Assembly: GCF_900277125.1 (NCBI RefSeq)
Contig: NZ_OPYN01000123.1
Span: forward strand, 1 to 55,906
Length of the DNA stretch: 55,906 nt
DNA from: Pseudomonas inefficax
Lineage (GTDB): Bacteria > Pseudomonadota > Gammaproteobacteria > Pseudomonadales > Pseudomonadaceae
Direction of reading: 5' to 3'
Shown: piece after piece, positions 9,215 to 17,709 of the stretch
How the letters are laid out: every line of letters begins with the position of its first letter
How positions within the stretch are numbered: the stretch's first letter is position 1
Translations under genes and position numbers: made by a program
The notes under the pieces: generated by a model
Databases searched by the model: none
What the model was told of the DNA's origin: nothing
The model's input: only the letters and a program-made list of their open reading frames with translations

Positions 9215-10876
9215 ATGACAACAACCAAGAATCCACCGCCGCAATGGTCGCGGCGGCGCGCCGAAAAGCAGCGTCGCCTTGACCGGGTCCGCCACCTCGC
9301 CGACGGCGTGGTGCTGCCCACCGAGCGTATCGTCGAAGCCCTGGAACTGCTGCTGGCGCCCGGCGACCGGGTAGTGCTCGAAGGCAACAACCAGAAGCAG
9401 GCCGACTTCCTCTCCCGCGCGCTGGCCAAGGTCGACCCTGGGCGCCTGCACGACCTGCACATGATCATGCCCAGCGTCAGCCGCGCCGAGCACCTGGACC
9501 TGTTCGAACGTGGTATCGCCCGCAAGCTCGACTTCTCCTTCGCCGGCCCGCAGAGCCTGCGCATTGGCCAGCTGCTGGAAGACGGCCTGCTCGAAGTCGG
9601 TGCCATCCACACCTACATCGAGCTGTACTCGCGGCTGCTGGTCGACCTGATCCCCAACGTCACCCTGGTGGCAGGCTTCATGGCCGACCGCGACGGCAAC
9701 CTCTACACCGGCCCCAGCACCGAAGACACCCCGGCGCTGGTGGAGCCGGCCGCTTTCAGCGACGGCATCGTCATCGCCCAGGTCAACCAGCTGGTGGACC
9801 GCGTTGATGACCTGCCGCGGGTCGATATCCCGGCGTCCTGGGTCGATTTCGTGGTGGTGGCCGACCAGCCTTTCTATATAGAGCCGCTGTTCACCCGCGA
9901 CCCGCGCCATATCAAGCCGGTGCACGTGCTGATGGCGATGATGGCCATTCGCGGCATCTACGAAAAGCACCAGGTGCAGTCCCTGAACCATGGCATAGGC
10001 TTCAACACCGCCGCCATCGAGCTGATCCTGCCTACCTATGGCGAGTCCCTGGGCCTGAAGGGCAAGATCTGCCGCAACTGGACACTCAACCCGCACCCGA
10101 CGCTGATCCCGGCCATTGAGACCGGCTGGGTGGAAAGCGTGCACTGCTTCGGCACCGAGTTGGGCATGGAAGACTACATCGCCCAGCGCCCGGACGTGTT
10201 CTTCACCGGCCGTGATGGTTCGCTGCGTTCCAACCGCATGATGTGCCAGCTGGCCGGGCAGTACGCCGTCGACCTGTTCATCGGCGCCACCCTGCAGGTG
10301 GATGGCGATGGTCATTCCTCGACCGTGACCCGCGGCCGCCTGGCGGGCTTCGGTGGAGCGCCGAACATGGGCCACGACCCCCGTGGCCGGCGCCACGCGA
10401 CCCCGGCCTGGCTGGACATGACCGTGCCGGAAACCATGCTCGAGCGCGGTCGCAAGCTGGTGGTGCAGATGGTCGAGACCTTCCAGGAGGGCGGCAAGCC
10501 CACCTTCGTGGAAACCCTCGATGCCGTGGAGGTGGCCAGGAAAGCCGGCATGCCGCTGGCGCCGGTGATGATCTATGGCGACGACGTCACCCACCTGCTG
10601 ACCGAGGAGGGCATTGCCTACCTGTACAAGGCCCGCAGCCTGGAAGAACGCCAGCAGATGATCGCCGCCGTGGCCGGGGTTACCGCCATCGGCCTGCGGC
10701 ACGACCCCAGGGACACCTTGCGCCTGCGCCAGCAAGGCCTGGTCGCCTTGCCCGAGGACCTCGGCATCCGCCGCACCGACGCCAGCCGCGAACTGCTGGC
10801 TGCGCGCAGCATCGCCGACCTGGTCGAATGGTCCGGCGGCCTCTACAACCCGCCTGCACGGTTCAGGAGCTGGTGA
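9215..10876 (+). CDS. mdcA: Malonate decarboxylase alpha subunit
   Basis: A 553-residue MdcA, the acyl-carrier-protein transferase subunit. It swaps the acetyl group on the carrier protein for malonate before decarboxylation. The family features run from [13 protein letters not shown] at the N-terminus through [21 protein letters not shown] and [32 protein letters not shown] to [19 protein letters not shown]. The start is the ATG preceded by GTGGAG about 5 bases away; a longer frame upstream has no similarity. First gene of mdcABCDEGH, and its stop overlaps the mdcB start (TGATGA). Confidence 0.95.
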   Translation: MTTTKNPPPQWSRRRAEKQRRLDRVRHLADGVVLPTERIVEALELLLAPGDRVVLEGNNQKQADFLSRALAKVDPGRLHDLHMIMPSVSRAEHLDLFERGIARKLDFSFAGPQSLRIGQLLEDGLLEVGAIHTYIELYSRLLVDLIPNVTLVAGFMADRDGNLYTGPSTEDTPALVEPAAFSDGIVIAQVNQLVDRVDDLPRVDIPASWVDFVVVADQPFYIEPLFTRDPRHIKPVHVLMAMMAIRGIYEKHQVQSLNHGIGFNTAAIELILPTYGESLGLKGKICRNWTLNPHPTLIPAIETGWVESVHCFGTELGMEDYIAQRPDVFFTGRDGSLRSNRMMCQLAGQYAVDLFIGATLQVDGDGHSSTVTRGRLAGFGGAPNMGHDPRGRRHATPAWLDMTVPETMLERGRKLVVQMVETFQEGGKPTFVETLDAVEVARKAGMPLAPVMIYGDDVTHLLTEEGIAYLYKARSLEERQQMIAAVAGVTAIGLRHDPRDTLRLRQQGLVALPEDLGIRRTDASRELLAARSIADLVEWSGGLYNPPARFRSW

Positions 10877-12192
10877 TGAAAGCACTCGACTTGCAACCGC
10901 ATGAGCTTCTTCGCGGGCACGCCCGCTCCCACAGGAAAAGTGACGCACTCGAAATTTGCACCATCCCTGTGGGAGCGGGCATGCCCGCGAAGAGGCCTGG
11001 CTCCGAGCCCAAACCAGGCGCGTTCGCTGTGGGAGCGGGCATGCCCGCGAAGAGGCCTGGCTCCGAGCCCAAACCAGGCGCGGTCCCTGTGGGAGCGGGC
11101 ATGCCCGCGAAAAGGCCTGACGCCGAGCCCAAACCAGGCGCGGTCCCTGTGGGAGCGGGCATGCCCGCGAAGAGGCCTGGCTCCGAGCCCAAACCAGGCG
11201 CGGTCCCTGTGGGAGCGGGCATGCCCGCGAAAAGGCCTGACGCCGAGCCCAAACCAGGCGCGGCCCCTGTGGGAGCGGGCATGCCCGCGAAGAGGCCTGA
11301 CGCTGAGCCCAAACCAGGCGCGGCCCCTGTGGGAGCGGGTTTACCCGCGAAGAGGCCAGCACAGGCAACCGAATTGCCCCTGGCCGACCACCTGGCCGAC
11401 CTAGCCGTGGAAGCCTTGATCGACGAAGCCGACCTGTCCCCCAAACCCGGCCTGGTCGACCGACGTGGCAACGGCGCCCACCCCGACATGTCTCTGGCCC
11501 TGATGCACGCCTCGGCCCTGGCCTTGTGGCCATGTCTGCGGCAGATGGCCGAAGCCGCCCTGACCATCGGCGCAATCAGCCCCCTCCTGCGCGCCACACT
11601 GGGGCAGCTCGGCCGCGAAGGCGAAGTGGCGATGCTGGCCGCCACCGGCGGGGTCAACACCCACCGCGGCGCAATCTGGGCCCTCGGCCTGCTGGTAGCA
11701 TCCAAGGCTCTCGACCCCCAGGCGCAAGCCACCACATTGGCCGCCCGCGCCGGGCGCATCGCACTGCTTGATGACCCAGCCACACCCTCGCAAGACAGCC
11801 ACGGCCTGCAAGTACGCCGCCGCTACGGCACTGGCGGCGCCCGCGAACAGGCGCAACAAGGTTTCCCAGCGGTTATCGCCCACGGCCTGCCGCAACTGCA
11901 GCGCAGCCGCGCCGCTGGTGCCAGCGAGCCGCACGCCCGGCTCGACGCGCTTCTGGCGATCATGGCCGTGCTCAACGATACCTGCGTGCTCTGGCGCAGC
12001 GGCCCGACCGGGCTGGCTGCCGTCCAGCACGGCGCCCGTAGCGTGCTGAGCGACGGCGGCAGCGCCACGCTGGCCGGGCGCCGGCAGCTGCGCCGGCTGG
12101 ACCAGCACCTGCTGCATCTGAATGCCTCACCGGGCGGCGCCGCCGATCTGCTGGCCGCCTGCCTGTTCCTCGACAAAGCCGGGAGCCTGTGA
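10876..12192 (+). CDS. mdcB: Triphosphoribosyl-dephospho-CoA synthase with an in-frame REP array
   Basis: MdcB makes the precursor of the prosthetic group carried by MdcC. The reading frame is 438 codons, whereas the family is usually about 280-290. Residues 1-11 ([11 protein letters not shown]) look like a normal MdcB start and the normal body resumes at [16 protein letters not shown]. The 156 codons between are translated REP DNA, with repeats of [16 protein letters not shown]. Removing them gives 282 residues. Conserved parts are intact: [56 protein letters not shown]. It overlaps mdcA by one base. Translation may also begin at ATGs inside the array, each preceded by GGGAG. The gene could be functional or weakened. 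Confidence 0.9.
   Translation: MKALDLQPHELLRGHARSHRKSDALEICTIPVGAGMPAKRPGSEPKPGAFAVGAGMPAKRPGSEPKPGAVPVGAGMPAKRPDAEPKPGAVPVGAGMPAKRPGSEPKPGAVPVGAGMPAKRPDAEPKPGAAPVGAGMPAKRPDAEPKPGAAPVGAGLPAKRPAQATELPLADHLADLAVEALIDEADLSPKPGLVDRRGNGAHPDMSLALMHASALALWPCLRQMAEAALTIGAISPLLRATLGQLGREGEVAMLAATGGVNTHRGAIWALGLLVASKALDPQAQATTLAARAGRIALLDDPATPSQDSHGLQVRRRYGTGGAREQAQQGFPAVIAHGLPQLQRSRAAGASEPHARLDALLAIMAVLNDTCVLWRSGPTGLAAVQHGARSVLSDGGSATLAGRRQLRRLDQHLLHLNASPGGAADLLAACLFLDKAGSL
10909..11376 (+). repeat. In-frame array: one inverted and seven direct REP units, 60-bp period
   Basis: A 468-base block interrupts mdcB after codon 11 without breaking the frame. It opens with an inverted REP (10906-10935), then direct REPs start at 10966, 11026, 11086, 11146, 11206, 11266 and 11326. 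Each ~32-base REP is followed by a ~28-base spacer. Spacers alternate between two types (ggctcc/gacgcc). Blocks 11041-11160 and 11161-11280 are 120-base tandem copies with one difference, so growth went partly by two-unit duplication. The seventh unit has a different loop (GGGTTTACCC). It is not a CRISPR: the repeats are palindromic REPs and the spacers are near identical. Confidence 0.95.
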
Positions 12193-12193
12193 C

Positions 12194-12493
12194 ATGGAAA
12201 CCCTGACCTTTCAATTCCCCGCCGCTGCACCTGGGCGTGGCCGCACGCTGGTGGGCTGCGTCAGCTCCGGCGACCTTGAGGTGCTGATCGAGCCTGGCAC
12301 CGCCGGCAGCTTGCAAATCCAGGTAGTGACTTCGGTCAACGGCAGCGCTGCCCGCTGGGCGCAGCTGTTTCAGCGCCTGTTCGAAGGCCGCAGCTGGCCG
12401 GCCATGAACATCGACATCCATGATTTCGGCGCCACCCCAGGCGTGGTGCGCCTGCGCCTGGAGCAAGGCTTCGAGGAGATCGCCCATGACTGA
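12194..12493 (+). CDS. mdcC: Malonate decarboxylase acyl carrier protein (delta subunit)
   Basis: A 99-residue acyl carrier subunit. The family carries 2'-(5''-phosphoribosyl)-3'-dephospho-CoA on a serine; the SSGDLEVLIEP segment near residue 25 fits the attachment site, with the exact serine inferred. The C-terminal half has NIDIHDFGATPGVVRLRLEQ, typical of MdcC. It begins one base after the mdcB stop and overlaps mdcD by 8 bases, which implies coupled translation of the carrier and the decarboxylase. Confidence 0.93.
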   Translation: METLTFQFPAAAPGRGRTLVGCVSSGDLEVLIEPGTAGSLQIQVVTSVNGSAARWAQLFQRLFEGRSWPAMNIDIHDFGATPGVVRLRLEQGFEEIAHD

Positions 12494-13334
12494 TACCGCA
12501 CGCCTGCTGCACAGCCGCAGCTTTGTCGAGCTGGGCGCCCGCCAGCGCGCCCGCGCTGTGCTCGACCCGGGCAGCTTCCGTGAACTGCTGGGCCCGTTCG
12601 ACCGGCTGATGTCACCGTGGCTGCCGCGCCAGGGCATCGTGCCCCAGGCCGATGATGGCGTGGTCATCGCCAAGGGCCTGCTGAACGGGCGCAACGCCGT
12701 GGTGGCCGCCATCGAAGGCGGTTTCCAGGGCGGCAGCATGGGCGAGGTGGGTGGTGCCAAGATCGCCGGTGCGCTGGAACTGGCGATCGAAGACAACCGC
12801 AACGGCATTCCCACCTGCGCTGTGTTACTGCTGGAAACCGGCGGTGTACGCCTGCAGGAAGCCAACCTGGGCCTGGCTGCGATTGCCGAAATACAGGCGG
12901 CGATTGTCGAACTGCGCGCCTGGCAGCCGGTGGTTGGCCTGGTCGCAGGTTCGGTCGGCTGTTTCGGCGGCATGTCCATCGCTGCCGGCCTGTGCAGCCA
13001 CTTGCTGGTCACCCGCGAAGCCCGCCTGGGCCTCAACGGCCCGCAGGTGATCGAGCAGGAAGCGGGCATCAGTGAGTACGACGCCAAGGACCGCCCCTTG
13101 ATCTGGAGCTTGACCGGCGGCGAGCAGCGCCACGCCAGCGGCCTGGTCGATGCCTGTGTGGCCGACGACATCGAGGCTTTGCGCGAACGCCTGCTGCAAT
13201 TGCTCGACGAGCCTTCAACGGATCGCGCCGGTCAACACGCCTGGTTCCTCGAACGCCTGGCCCGGCTGGGTGATGGCTGCCCGCAACTGGATGCCGCTGC
13301 CGTGCGTGACCTTTACCAAGGAGAAGCCAAATGA
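12486..13334 (+). CDS. mdcD: Malonate decarboxylase beta subunit
   Basis: A 282-residue crotonase-fold subunit which, with MdcE, decarboxylates malonyl-S-ACP. Family segments: SFVELGARQRARAVLDPGSFREL near the start, GGFQGGSMGEVGGAKIAGALELA, LLETGGVRLQEANLGLAAIAEI, GSVGCFGGMSIAAGLC and GLNGPQVIEQEAG. The GGFQGGSMGE and GCFGGMS loops are the oxyanion-type glycine loops. Its start overlaps the mdcC end and its end overlaps mdcE by 4 bases, as expected for stoichiometric subunits. Confidence 0.95.
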   Translation: MTDTARLLHSRSFVELGARQRARAVLDPGSFRELLGPFDRLMSPWLPRQGIVPQADDGVVIAKGLLNGRNAVVAAIEGGFQGGSMGEVGGAKIAGALELAIEDNRNGIPTCAVLLLETGGVRLQEANLGLAAIAEIQAAIVELRAWQPVVGLVAGSVGCFGGMSIAAGLCSHLLVTREARLGLNGPQVIEQEAGISEYDAKDRPLIWSLTGGEQRHASGLVDACVADDIEALRERLLQLLDEPSTDRAGQHAWFLERLARLGDGCPQLDAAAVRDLYQGEAK

Positions 13335-14122
13335 ACCGTGCCTTGAACTGGCTGCCAGGCCTGGCCGGCGGGCAGGCCTTACCCGGCTACCCTGCGTCGC
13401 TGCGGGTAATCGATGGTGAACTGGACAACCGTCTGGCGCGCTTCATTACCGTGGTGCCGGACGCCGACAACCCGTTCCCCCGTGCGCGCTCGGGCGAAGT
13501 CGGCCTGCTGGAAGGCTGGGGCTTGGCCAAGGCCGTGAGCGAAGCGGTCGAGGCTGACCGCCATGGCCAGAAGCGCGCCATCGTCGCGGTGATCGATGTG
13601 CCCAGCCAGGCCTATGGCCGCCGTGAGGAGGCGTTGGGCATTCATCAGGCTTTGGCCGCTGCGGTGCAGGCCTATGCCCAGGCACGGCTGGCCGGGCACC
13701 CGGTGATCGGCCTGCTGATCGGCAAGGCCATGTCAGGCGCCTTCCTGGCCCACGGTTACCAGGCCCAGCGCCTGATCGCCCTGGACGATGCCGGGGTCAT
13801 GGTGCATGCCATGGGCAAGGCGGCAGCGGCGCGCATCACCCTGCGCAGCGTCGAGCAACTGGAAGCCCTGGCCGCCGAGGTGCCGCCGATGGCCTACGAC
13901 CTTGCCAGCTACGCTTCGCTGGGCCTGCTATGGCGCCGCCTGACGGTGGACAACGCCGAGACGCCGAGTAGCGCCGATATCGCCCAGGTACGGGCCTGCC
14001 TGGCTGATGCGGTGCGCGACATCGGCAGCTCGAGCGACCTGTCGTCGCGGCTGGCGGGCGAACACCGCAGCGCCTCGCGCCAGGTGCGCGAACAGCTGCG
14101 CCGCCAGTGGCAGGGTGCTTGA
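13331..14122 (+). CDS. mdcE: Malonate decarboxylase gamma subunit
   Basis: A 263-residue partner of MdcD in the decarboxylase heterodimer, related to carboxyltransferase subunits. Recognisable segments are FPRARSGEVGLLEGW, IVAVIDVPSQAYGRREEALGIHQ, GLLIGKAMSGAFLAHGYQA and VMVHAMGKAAAARITLRS. The GKAMSGAFLAHG helix start probably helps to form the active site with MdcD. It overlaps the mdcD end (ATGA) and is followed one base later by mdcG. Confidence 0.94.
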   Translation: MNRALNWLPGLAGGQALPGYPASLRVIDGELDNRLARFITVVPDADNPFPRARSGEVGLLEGWGLAKAVSEAVEADRHGQKRAIVAVIDVPSQAYGRREEALGIHQALAAAVQAYAQARLAGHPVIGLLIGKAMSGAFLAHGYQAQRLIALDDAGVMVHAMGKAAAARITLRSVEQLEALAAEVPPMAYDLASYASLGLLWRRLTVDNAETPSSADIAQVRACLADAVRDIGSSSDLSSRLAGEHRSASRQVREQLRRQWQGA

Positions 14123-14123
14123 G

Positions 14124-14738
14124 ATGAACGTGCCAAGGCCGCACGACCTGCTCTGGGGCATGCCCGTATCGGGCCTGCCTGTTGATGCCCCGCGGTGGGC
14201 GCAGGATGTACTGCTGAGCGGCCAGCCGGTGGTGGTGCGCCGTGCCACCTGTGCGGATGGCTGGGTGGCGGTGGGGCTGCGTGGCCAGGGCAGGGCGCAG
14301 CGGTCGGGTGTACTGATGCGGCTGGCCGCTATCCAGTGTCAGCAAGGCCCCGAAACGCTGCGCTGGCAAGCTGAAAGCCCTTGGCCTGCATTGCAGGCCC
14401 TGGCCTCGGTCACCCCGGTACTGGATGCCAGCGGGATGGCGTGGGGGCCGACAGGTGGGGTGGGGTACCAGATCGCCACTGGCATTGAGGTGGTACACGC
14501 CGACAGCGACCTGGACTTGCTGCTGCGCACGCCACAACCGCTGGCCCGGGCGCAGGCGCGTGAGTTGCTGGATATCCTCGATTGCGCGCCTTGTCGCATC
14601 GACCTGCAGCTGGAAACCCCGGCGGGTGCGGTCGCCCTGCGTGAGTGGGCCGGCTTCGCCCGCCGCGTGCTGCTCAAGTCGGCCCATGGCCCACGCCTGG
14701 TCAGTGACCCATGGGCAGCGATGGAGCGTGCAGCATGA
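14124..14738 (+). CDS. mdcG: Phosphoribosyl-dephospho-CoA transferase
   Basis: A 204-residue nucleotidyltransferase that attaches the prosthetic group made by MdcB onto MdcC. The N-terminal half has PRPHDLLWG and WVAVGLRGQGRAQRSG. The nucleotidyltransferase-type acidic motif is in VVHADSDLDLLLRTP (two Asp two residues apart), then CRIDLQLETPAGAVALREW. It starts one base after the mdcE stop and its last codons overlap the mdcH start (ATGA). Confidence 0.92.
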   Translation: MNVPRPHDLLWGMPVSGLPVDAPRWAQDVLLSGQPVVVRRATCADGWVAVGLRGQGRAQRSGVLMRLAAIQCQQGPETLRWQAESPWPALQALASVTPVLDASGMAWGPTGGVGYQIATGIEVVHADSDLDLLLRTPQPLARAQARELLDILDCAPCRIDLQLETPAGAVALREWAGFARRVLLKSAHGPRLVSDPWAAMERAA

Positions 14739-15655
14739 GCAGCCTGTTCGCCTTCCCCGGCCAGGGCGCCCAGCAGGTAGGCATGCTGCAGCGCCTGCCT
14801 GAGGGTGCCGGGCTGTTGCTGGAAGAAGCCAGTGACACCCTTGGCCAGCAGGCCCTGGCGCTGGACAGCCAGCAGGCCCTGCAGACGACCCGTGCCGTGC
14901 AGCTGTGCCTGTTGCTGGCTGGCGTGGCCTGGGCGCGCTGGCTGATGCAGCGCAGCCCCGCGCCGGATTACGTAGCGGGCTTGTCGATTGGCGCCTATCC
15001 TGCGGCGGTCACGGCGGGCGCCCTGGGCTTTGCCGATGCCGTGCGCCTGGTTGCCCTGCGTGGCGACCTGATGCAGCGCGCCTATCCGCAAGGCTATGGC
15101 ATGACCGCACTCAGCGGGCTGGACCTGGCCAGTGTCGAACGCTTGTTGAACGATACGGACGACGAGGTGTATGTCGCCAACCTCAACAGCGACAACCAGA
15201 TCGTCATCGCCGGCAGCGATACCGCGATGGCTGCGGTTGCCGCCAGGGCACGCCGCCTTGGCCAGGGCGTGGCCCGGCGCCTGGCGGTCAGCGTGCCGTC
15301 GCATTGCCCGCTGCTGGATGGCCCGGCGGCCGAACTGGCCAGTGCCTTCGCCACGGTCGAGTTGCAGCGACCGCGAATCACCTACCTCAGCGGCAGCAGC
15401 GCACGGCCGGTATTCGACCCACAACGCCTGCGCGACGACCTGGCCGGCAACATGGCGCGGGTGGTCGACTGGCGTGCTACGTTGCGCAACGCCTATGAGC
15501 GCGGCGTGCGTCTGCACCTGGAACTACCGCCCGGCAACGTGCTCAGCGGGCTGGCCCGGCCAGTGTTCGAACAGGGCAGGGTGGTTGCTGTTGAAGGCAC
15601 CCGCTGGGACACCCTGGATGCGCTGCTGCGTCAGGAGGTGACCAACGATCGATGA
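14735..15655 (+). CDS. mdcH: Malonyl-CoA:ACP transacylase of malonate decarboxylase
   Basis: A 306-residue FabD-like acyltransferase that primes the decarboxylase carrier with malonyl from malonyl-CoA. Motifs: LFAFPGQGAQQVGML at the N-terminus, the nucleophile elbow GLSIGAYPAAV (Ser ~85), a GDLMQRAYP segment and SVPSHCPLLDGPA with the conserved His. The chosen ATG overlaps mdcG by 4 bases; an in-frame ATG 24 bases upstream lacks family similarity. It ends the enzyme part of the operon. A 204-base gap with a REP pair separates it from madL. Confidence 0.93.
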   Translation: MSSLFAFPGQGAQQVGMLQRLPEGAGLLLEEASDTLGQQALALDSQQALQTTRAVQLCLLLAGVAWARWLMQRSPAPDYVAGLSIGAYPAAVTAGALGFADAVRLVALRGDLMQRAYPQGYGMTALSGLDLASVERLLNDTDDEVYVANLNSDNQIVIAGSDTAMAAVAARARRLGQGVARRLAVSVPSHCPLLDGPAAELASAFATVELQRPRITYLSGSSARPVFDPQRLRDDLAGNMARVVDWRATLRNAYERGVRLHLELPPGNVLSGLARPVFEQGRVVAVEGTRWDTLDALLRQEVTNDR

Positions 15656-15680
15656 CAGCAACACCGCGGCGGATGGCGAT

Positions 15681-15769
15681 CCCTGTGGGAGCGGCTTTAG
15701 CCGCGAAGAATCCAACGCGGTGCATGGCACCGGCTGCGCCGGTGTTCGCGGCTAAAGCCGCTCCCACAG
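15681..15769. repeat. REP/BIME element, left copy of an 89-bp direct repeat
   Basis: An inverted pair of GTGGGAGCGGCTTTAGCCGCG units around a GGCACCGGCTGCGCCGGTG hairpin. The same 89 bases recur at 17348-17436 with two differences, so the pair brackets madLM. The remaining bases of the mdcH-madL gap hold only a purine-rich leader to madL. Confidence 0.9.
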
Positions 15770-15859
15770 CGTTCAGTTCCATGGGGGCAAAAGCCGCACA
15801 AAAGTGTGTTTACGAAGAACAACAACAAGCAACTTCGACACTACCTGAGGACAACAACA

Positions 15860-16282
15860 ATGATCATCTATGGTGTGGCACTGCTGGCGGTCTGCACGCT
15901 TGCCGGCGTTATCGTCGGCGACTTCCTGGGCGTGCTGCTGGGCGTCAAATCCAATGTGGGCGGGGTCGGCATCGCCATGATCCTGCTGATCTGTGCACGC
16001 CTGTACATGCACCGCAACGGCGGCATGAGCAAGGAATGCGAGTTCGGCGTGGGCTTCTGGGGGGCCATGTACATCCCGGTGGTGGTGGCCATGGCCGCGC
16101 AGCAGAACGTGGTCACCGCCCTGCACGGCGGGCCGGTGGCGCTGCTGGCGGCAGTGGGGGCGGTACTGGTGTGCGGTGCGACCATTGCCCTGATCAGCCG
16201 CAGCCACCGTGGCGAACCGCTGCCGGCGCTGGAGGCCGGCCCCGAAAACAATGTGCAGGCCGCCCCTGCAGGAGGGCGTTGA
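15860..16282 (+). CDS. madL: Malonate transporter subunit MadL
   Basis: A 140-residue inner-membrane protein with about four hydrophobic segments (VALLAVCTLAGVIVGDFLGVLLG; GGVGIAMILLICARLY; ALLAAVGAVLVCGATIALI and one between). With MadM it forms the sodium-coupled malonate carrier. The motif CEFGVGFWGAMYIPVVVAMAAQQN is characteristic. An A/C-rich leader precedes the ATG. It is two bases upstream of madM. Confidence 0.92.
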   Translation: MIIYGVALLAVCTLAGVIVGDFLGVLLGVKSNVGGVGIAMILLICARLYMHRNGGMSKECEFGVGFWGAMYIPVVVAMAAQQNVVTALHGGPVALLAAVGAVLVCGATIALISRSHRGEPLPALEAGPENNVQAAPAGGR

Positions 16283-16284
16283 TC

Positions 16285-17049
16285 ATGTGGCCGATCATTG
16301 ACAATGCCCTGGAACATAACGGTTTGATCACTGCCTTCGCGGTGGTGGGCGCGATCATGTGGTTGTCGGTGGTGCTGTCGAAGTACCTGACCTTCGGCCG
16401 CGTGCACGGCTCGGCCATCGCCATCGTCATCGGCCTGGTGCTGGCCTGGGTCGGTGGCACCATTACCGGTGGCCAGAAAGGCCTGGCCGACATGGCGCTG
16501 TTCTCCGGCATCGGCCTGATGGGCGGGGCCATGTTGCGTGACTTCGCCATTGTTGCCACCGCCTTCGAGGTGCAGGCCACCGAGGCGCGCAGGGCCGGGA
16601 TGATCGGTGCAGTGGCGCTGCTGCTTGGTACGGTGCTGCCGTTCATCGTCGGCGCGGCGGTGGCCTACGCCTTCGGTTACCGTGATGCGGTGAGCATGAC
16701 CACCATCGGTGCGGGTGCGGTGACCTACATCGTCGGGCCGGTGACCGGGGCGGCGCTGGGGGCCAGCTCGGACGTGATGGCGCTGTCGATTGCCACCGGG
16801 CTGATCAAGGCGATCCTGGTGATGGTATTCACCCCGGTGTCAGCGCGCCTGCTGGCGCTGGACAACCCACGTTCGGCGATGGTGTTCGGCGGGTTGGCGG
16901 GGACGGTGTCGGGGGTGACGGCCGGGCTGGCGGCGACCGATCGGCGCCTGGTGCCGTACGGGGCGCTGACAGCCACCTTCCATACCGGGTTGGGCTGCCT
17001 GATGGGCCCGTCGATCCTGTACTTCTGCGTACGCGCCTTGGTTGGTTGA
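16285..17049 (+). CDS. madM: Malonate transporter subunit MadM
   Basis: A 254-residue polytopic membrane protein, the second half of the MadLM malonate carrier. Segments include LITAFAVVGAIMWLSVVLS, IAIVIGLVLAWVGGTITGG, MIGAVALLLGTVLPFIVGAAVAY, TYIVGPVTGAALGASSDVMAL and the tail TGLGCLMGPSILYFCVRALVG. GGAGGG lies about 11 bases before the ATG. It ends the malonate locus; no LysR-type mdcR follows within the window. Confidence 0.92.
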   Translation: MWPIIDNALEHNGLITAFAVVGAIMWLSVVLSKYLTFGRVHGSAIAIVIGLVLAWVGGTITGGQKGLADMALFSGIGLMGGAMLRDFAIVATAFEVQATEARRAGMIGAVALLLGTVLPFIVGAAVAYAFGYRDAVSMTTIGAGAVTYIVGPVTGAALGASSDVMALSIATGLIKAILVMVFTPVSARLLALDNPRSAMVFGGLAGTVSGVTAGLAATDRRLVPYGALTATFHTGLGCLMGPSILYFCVRALVG

Positions 17050-17123
17050 CGGCAAACGCAGACCTGGAAGCCAGCGCAGATCCCTGTGGAACTGTCTTGC
17101 TCAAATTTAAAAGCTGGCGCGAT

Positions 17124-17245
17124 CCCTGTGGGAGCGGCCTTGTGTCGCGAAAGGGCTGCAAAGCAGCCCCAGCAATTTCAACTGTTGCGCATCAACCCTG
17201 GGGCCGCGTTGCGGCCCTTTCGCGACACAAGGCCGCTCCCACAGG
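17124..17245. repeat. REP/BIME pair downstream of madM
   Basis: GTGGGAGCGGCCTTGTGTCGCG faces its inverse copy across ~75 bases. Partial REP fragments flank it at 17079-17095 and 17275-17290. Together with the 17348-17436 element this fills the first 400 bases of the 660-base gap between madM and mnxG. Confidence 0.85.
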
Positions 17246-17347
17246 TACTGCGACAACCTCGAGAGCAATGCTGTACCTGTGGGAGATTGCCCAGCCCTTT
17301 GGGCTGCGCTGTCGCGTAGAAAACTGAATTCGCAAGCGGCCCGCGTA

Positions 17348-17436
17348 CCCTGTGGGAGCGGCTTTAGCCGCGAAGAATCCAACGCGGTGCATGGCACCGG
17401 CTGCGCCGGTGTTCGCGGCTGAAGCCGCTCTCACAG
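17348..17436. repeat. REP/BIME element, right copy of the 89-bp direct repeat
   Basis: Identical to 15681-15769 except for two bases in the second arm. The same loop and hairpin sequence are kept, pointing to recent copying or gene conversion. Confidence 0.9.
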
Positions 17437-17528
17437 AGTCCCTGCTAATTCGATGAGTTATGTGCAGCTCTATGAGAGCTGGCTTGCCGGCGGTGAGGCC
17501 AGTCGACTCTACTTCAATGCCAGGTGAT

Positions 17529-17602
17529 ATCCCCGAAAATCTTGTTACGAACACTTGCAACCCACCCCCCGTTTCGGGGAATACCGCTGGGGATTCCTCC
17601 CC
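17529..17602 (+). promoter_or_regulatory. Candidate enhancer sites upstream of mnxG
   Basis: A near-complete palindrome CCCC-N6-GGGGAA lies at 17566-17581, flanked by half-sites ATCCCC (17529-17534) and CTCCCC (17597-17602) at ~33-35-base steps. The palindrome matches 10 of 12 positions of TTCCCC-N6-GGGGAA found twice upstream of the secretion operon. It sits about 75 bases above the -24 element, a normal enhancer distance for a sigma54 activator. Confidence 0.6.
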
Positions 17603-17654
17603 AATCTGTTTCGCTTGCCAACGCAACCAGCTGATAACAATAGCAATTTTCACC

Positions 17655-17670
17655 TGGCATACACCTTGCT
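17655..17670 (+). promoter_or_regulatory. Sigma54 promoter of the mnxG operon
   Basis: TGGCATACACCTTGCT fits the -24/-12 consensus TGGCAC-N5-TTGCW in both core blocks, with GG and GC at the correct spacing. Expected transcription start is ~10 bases downstream, giving a ~30-base leader before the mnxG ATG. In P. putida GB-1 Mn(II) oxidation depends on MnxR, a sigma54-type response regulator, which agrees with this promoter class. Confidence 0.8.
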
Positions 17671-17709
17671 CCACCTCCACGCAGAGATCCTGTGTCCCGG
17701 AGGTGCGGC

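Noticed and set aside
10966..11357. Regular repeat-spacer look of a CRISPR array
   Set aside because: The 'repeats' are palindromic REP units found elsewhere in the window, the 'spacers' are near identical, and no cas gene is present.
8630..11575. A 981-codon minus-strand frame across mdcA and the REP array
   Set aside because: It exists because the 60-bp repeat is open on both strands and mdcA is GC-rich; it crosses two operons and the intergenic palindrome.
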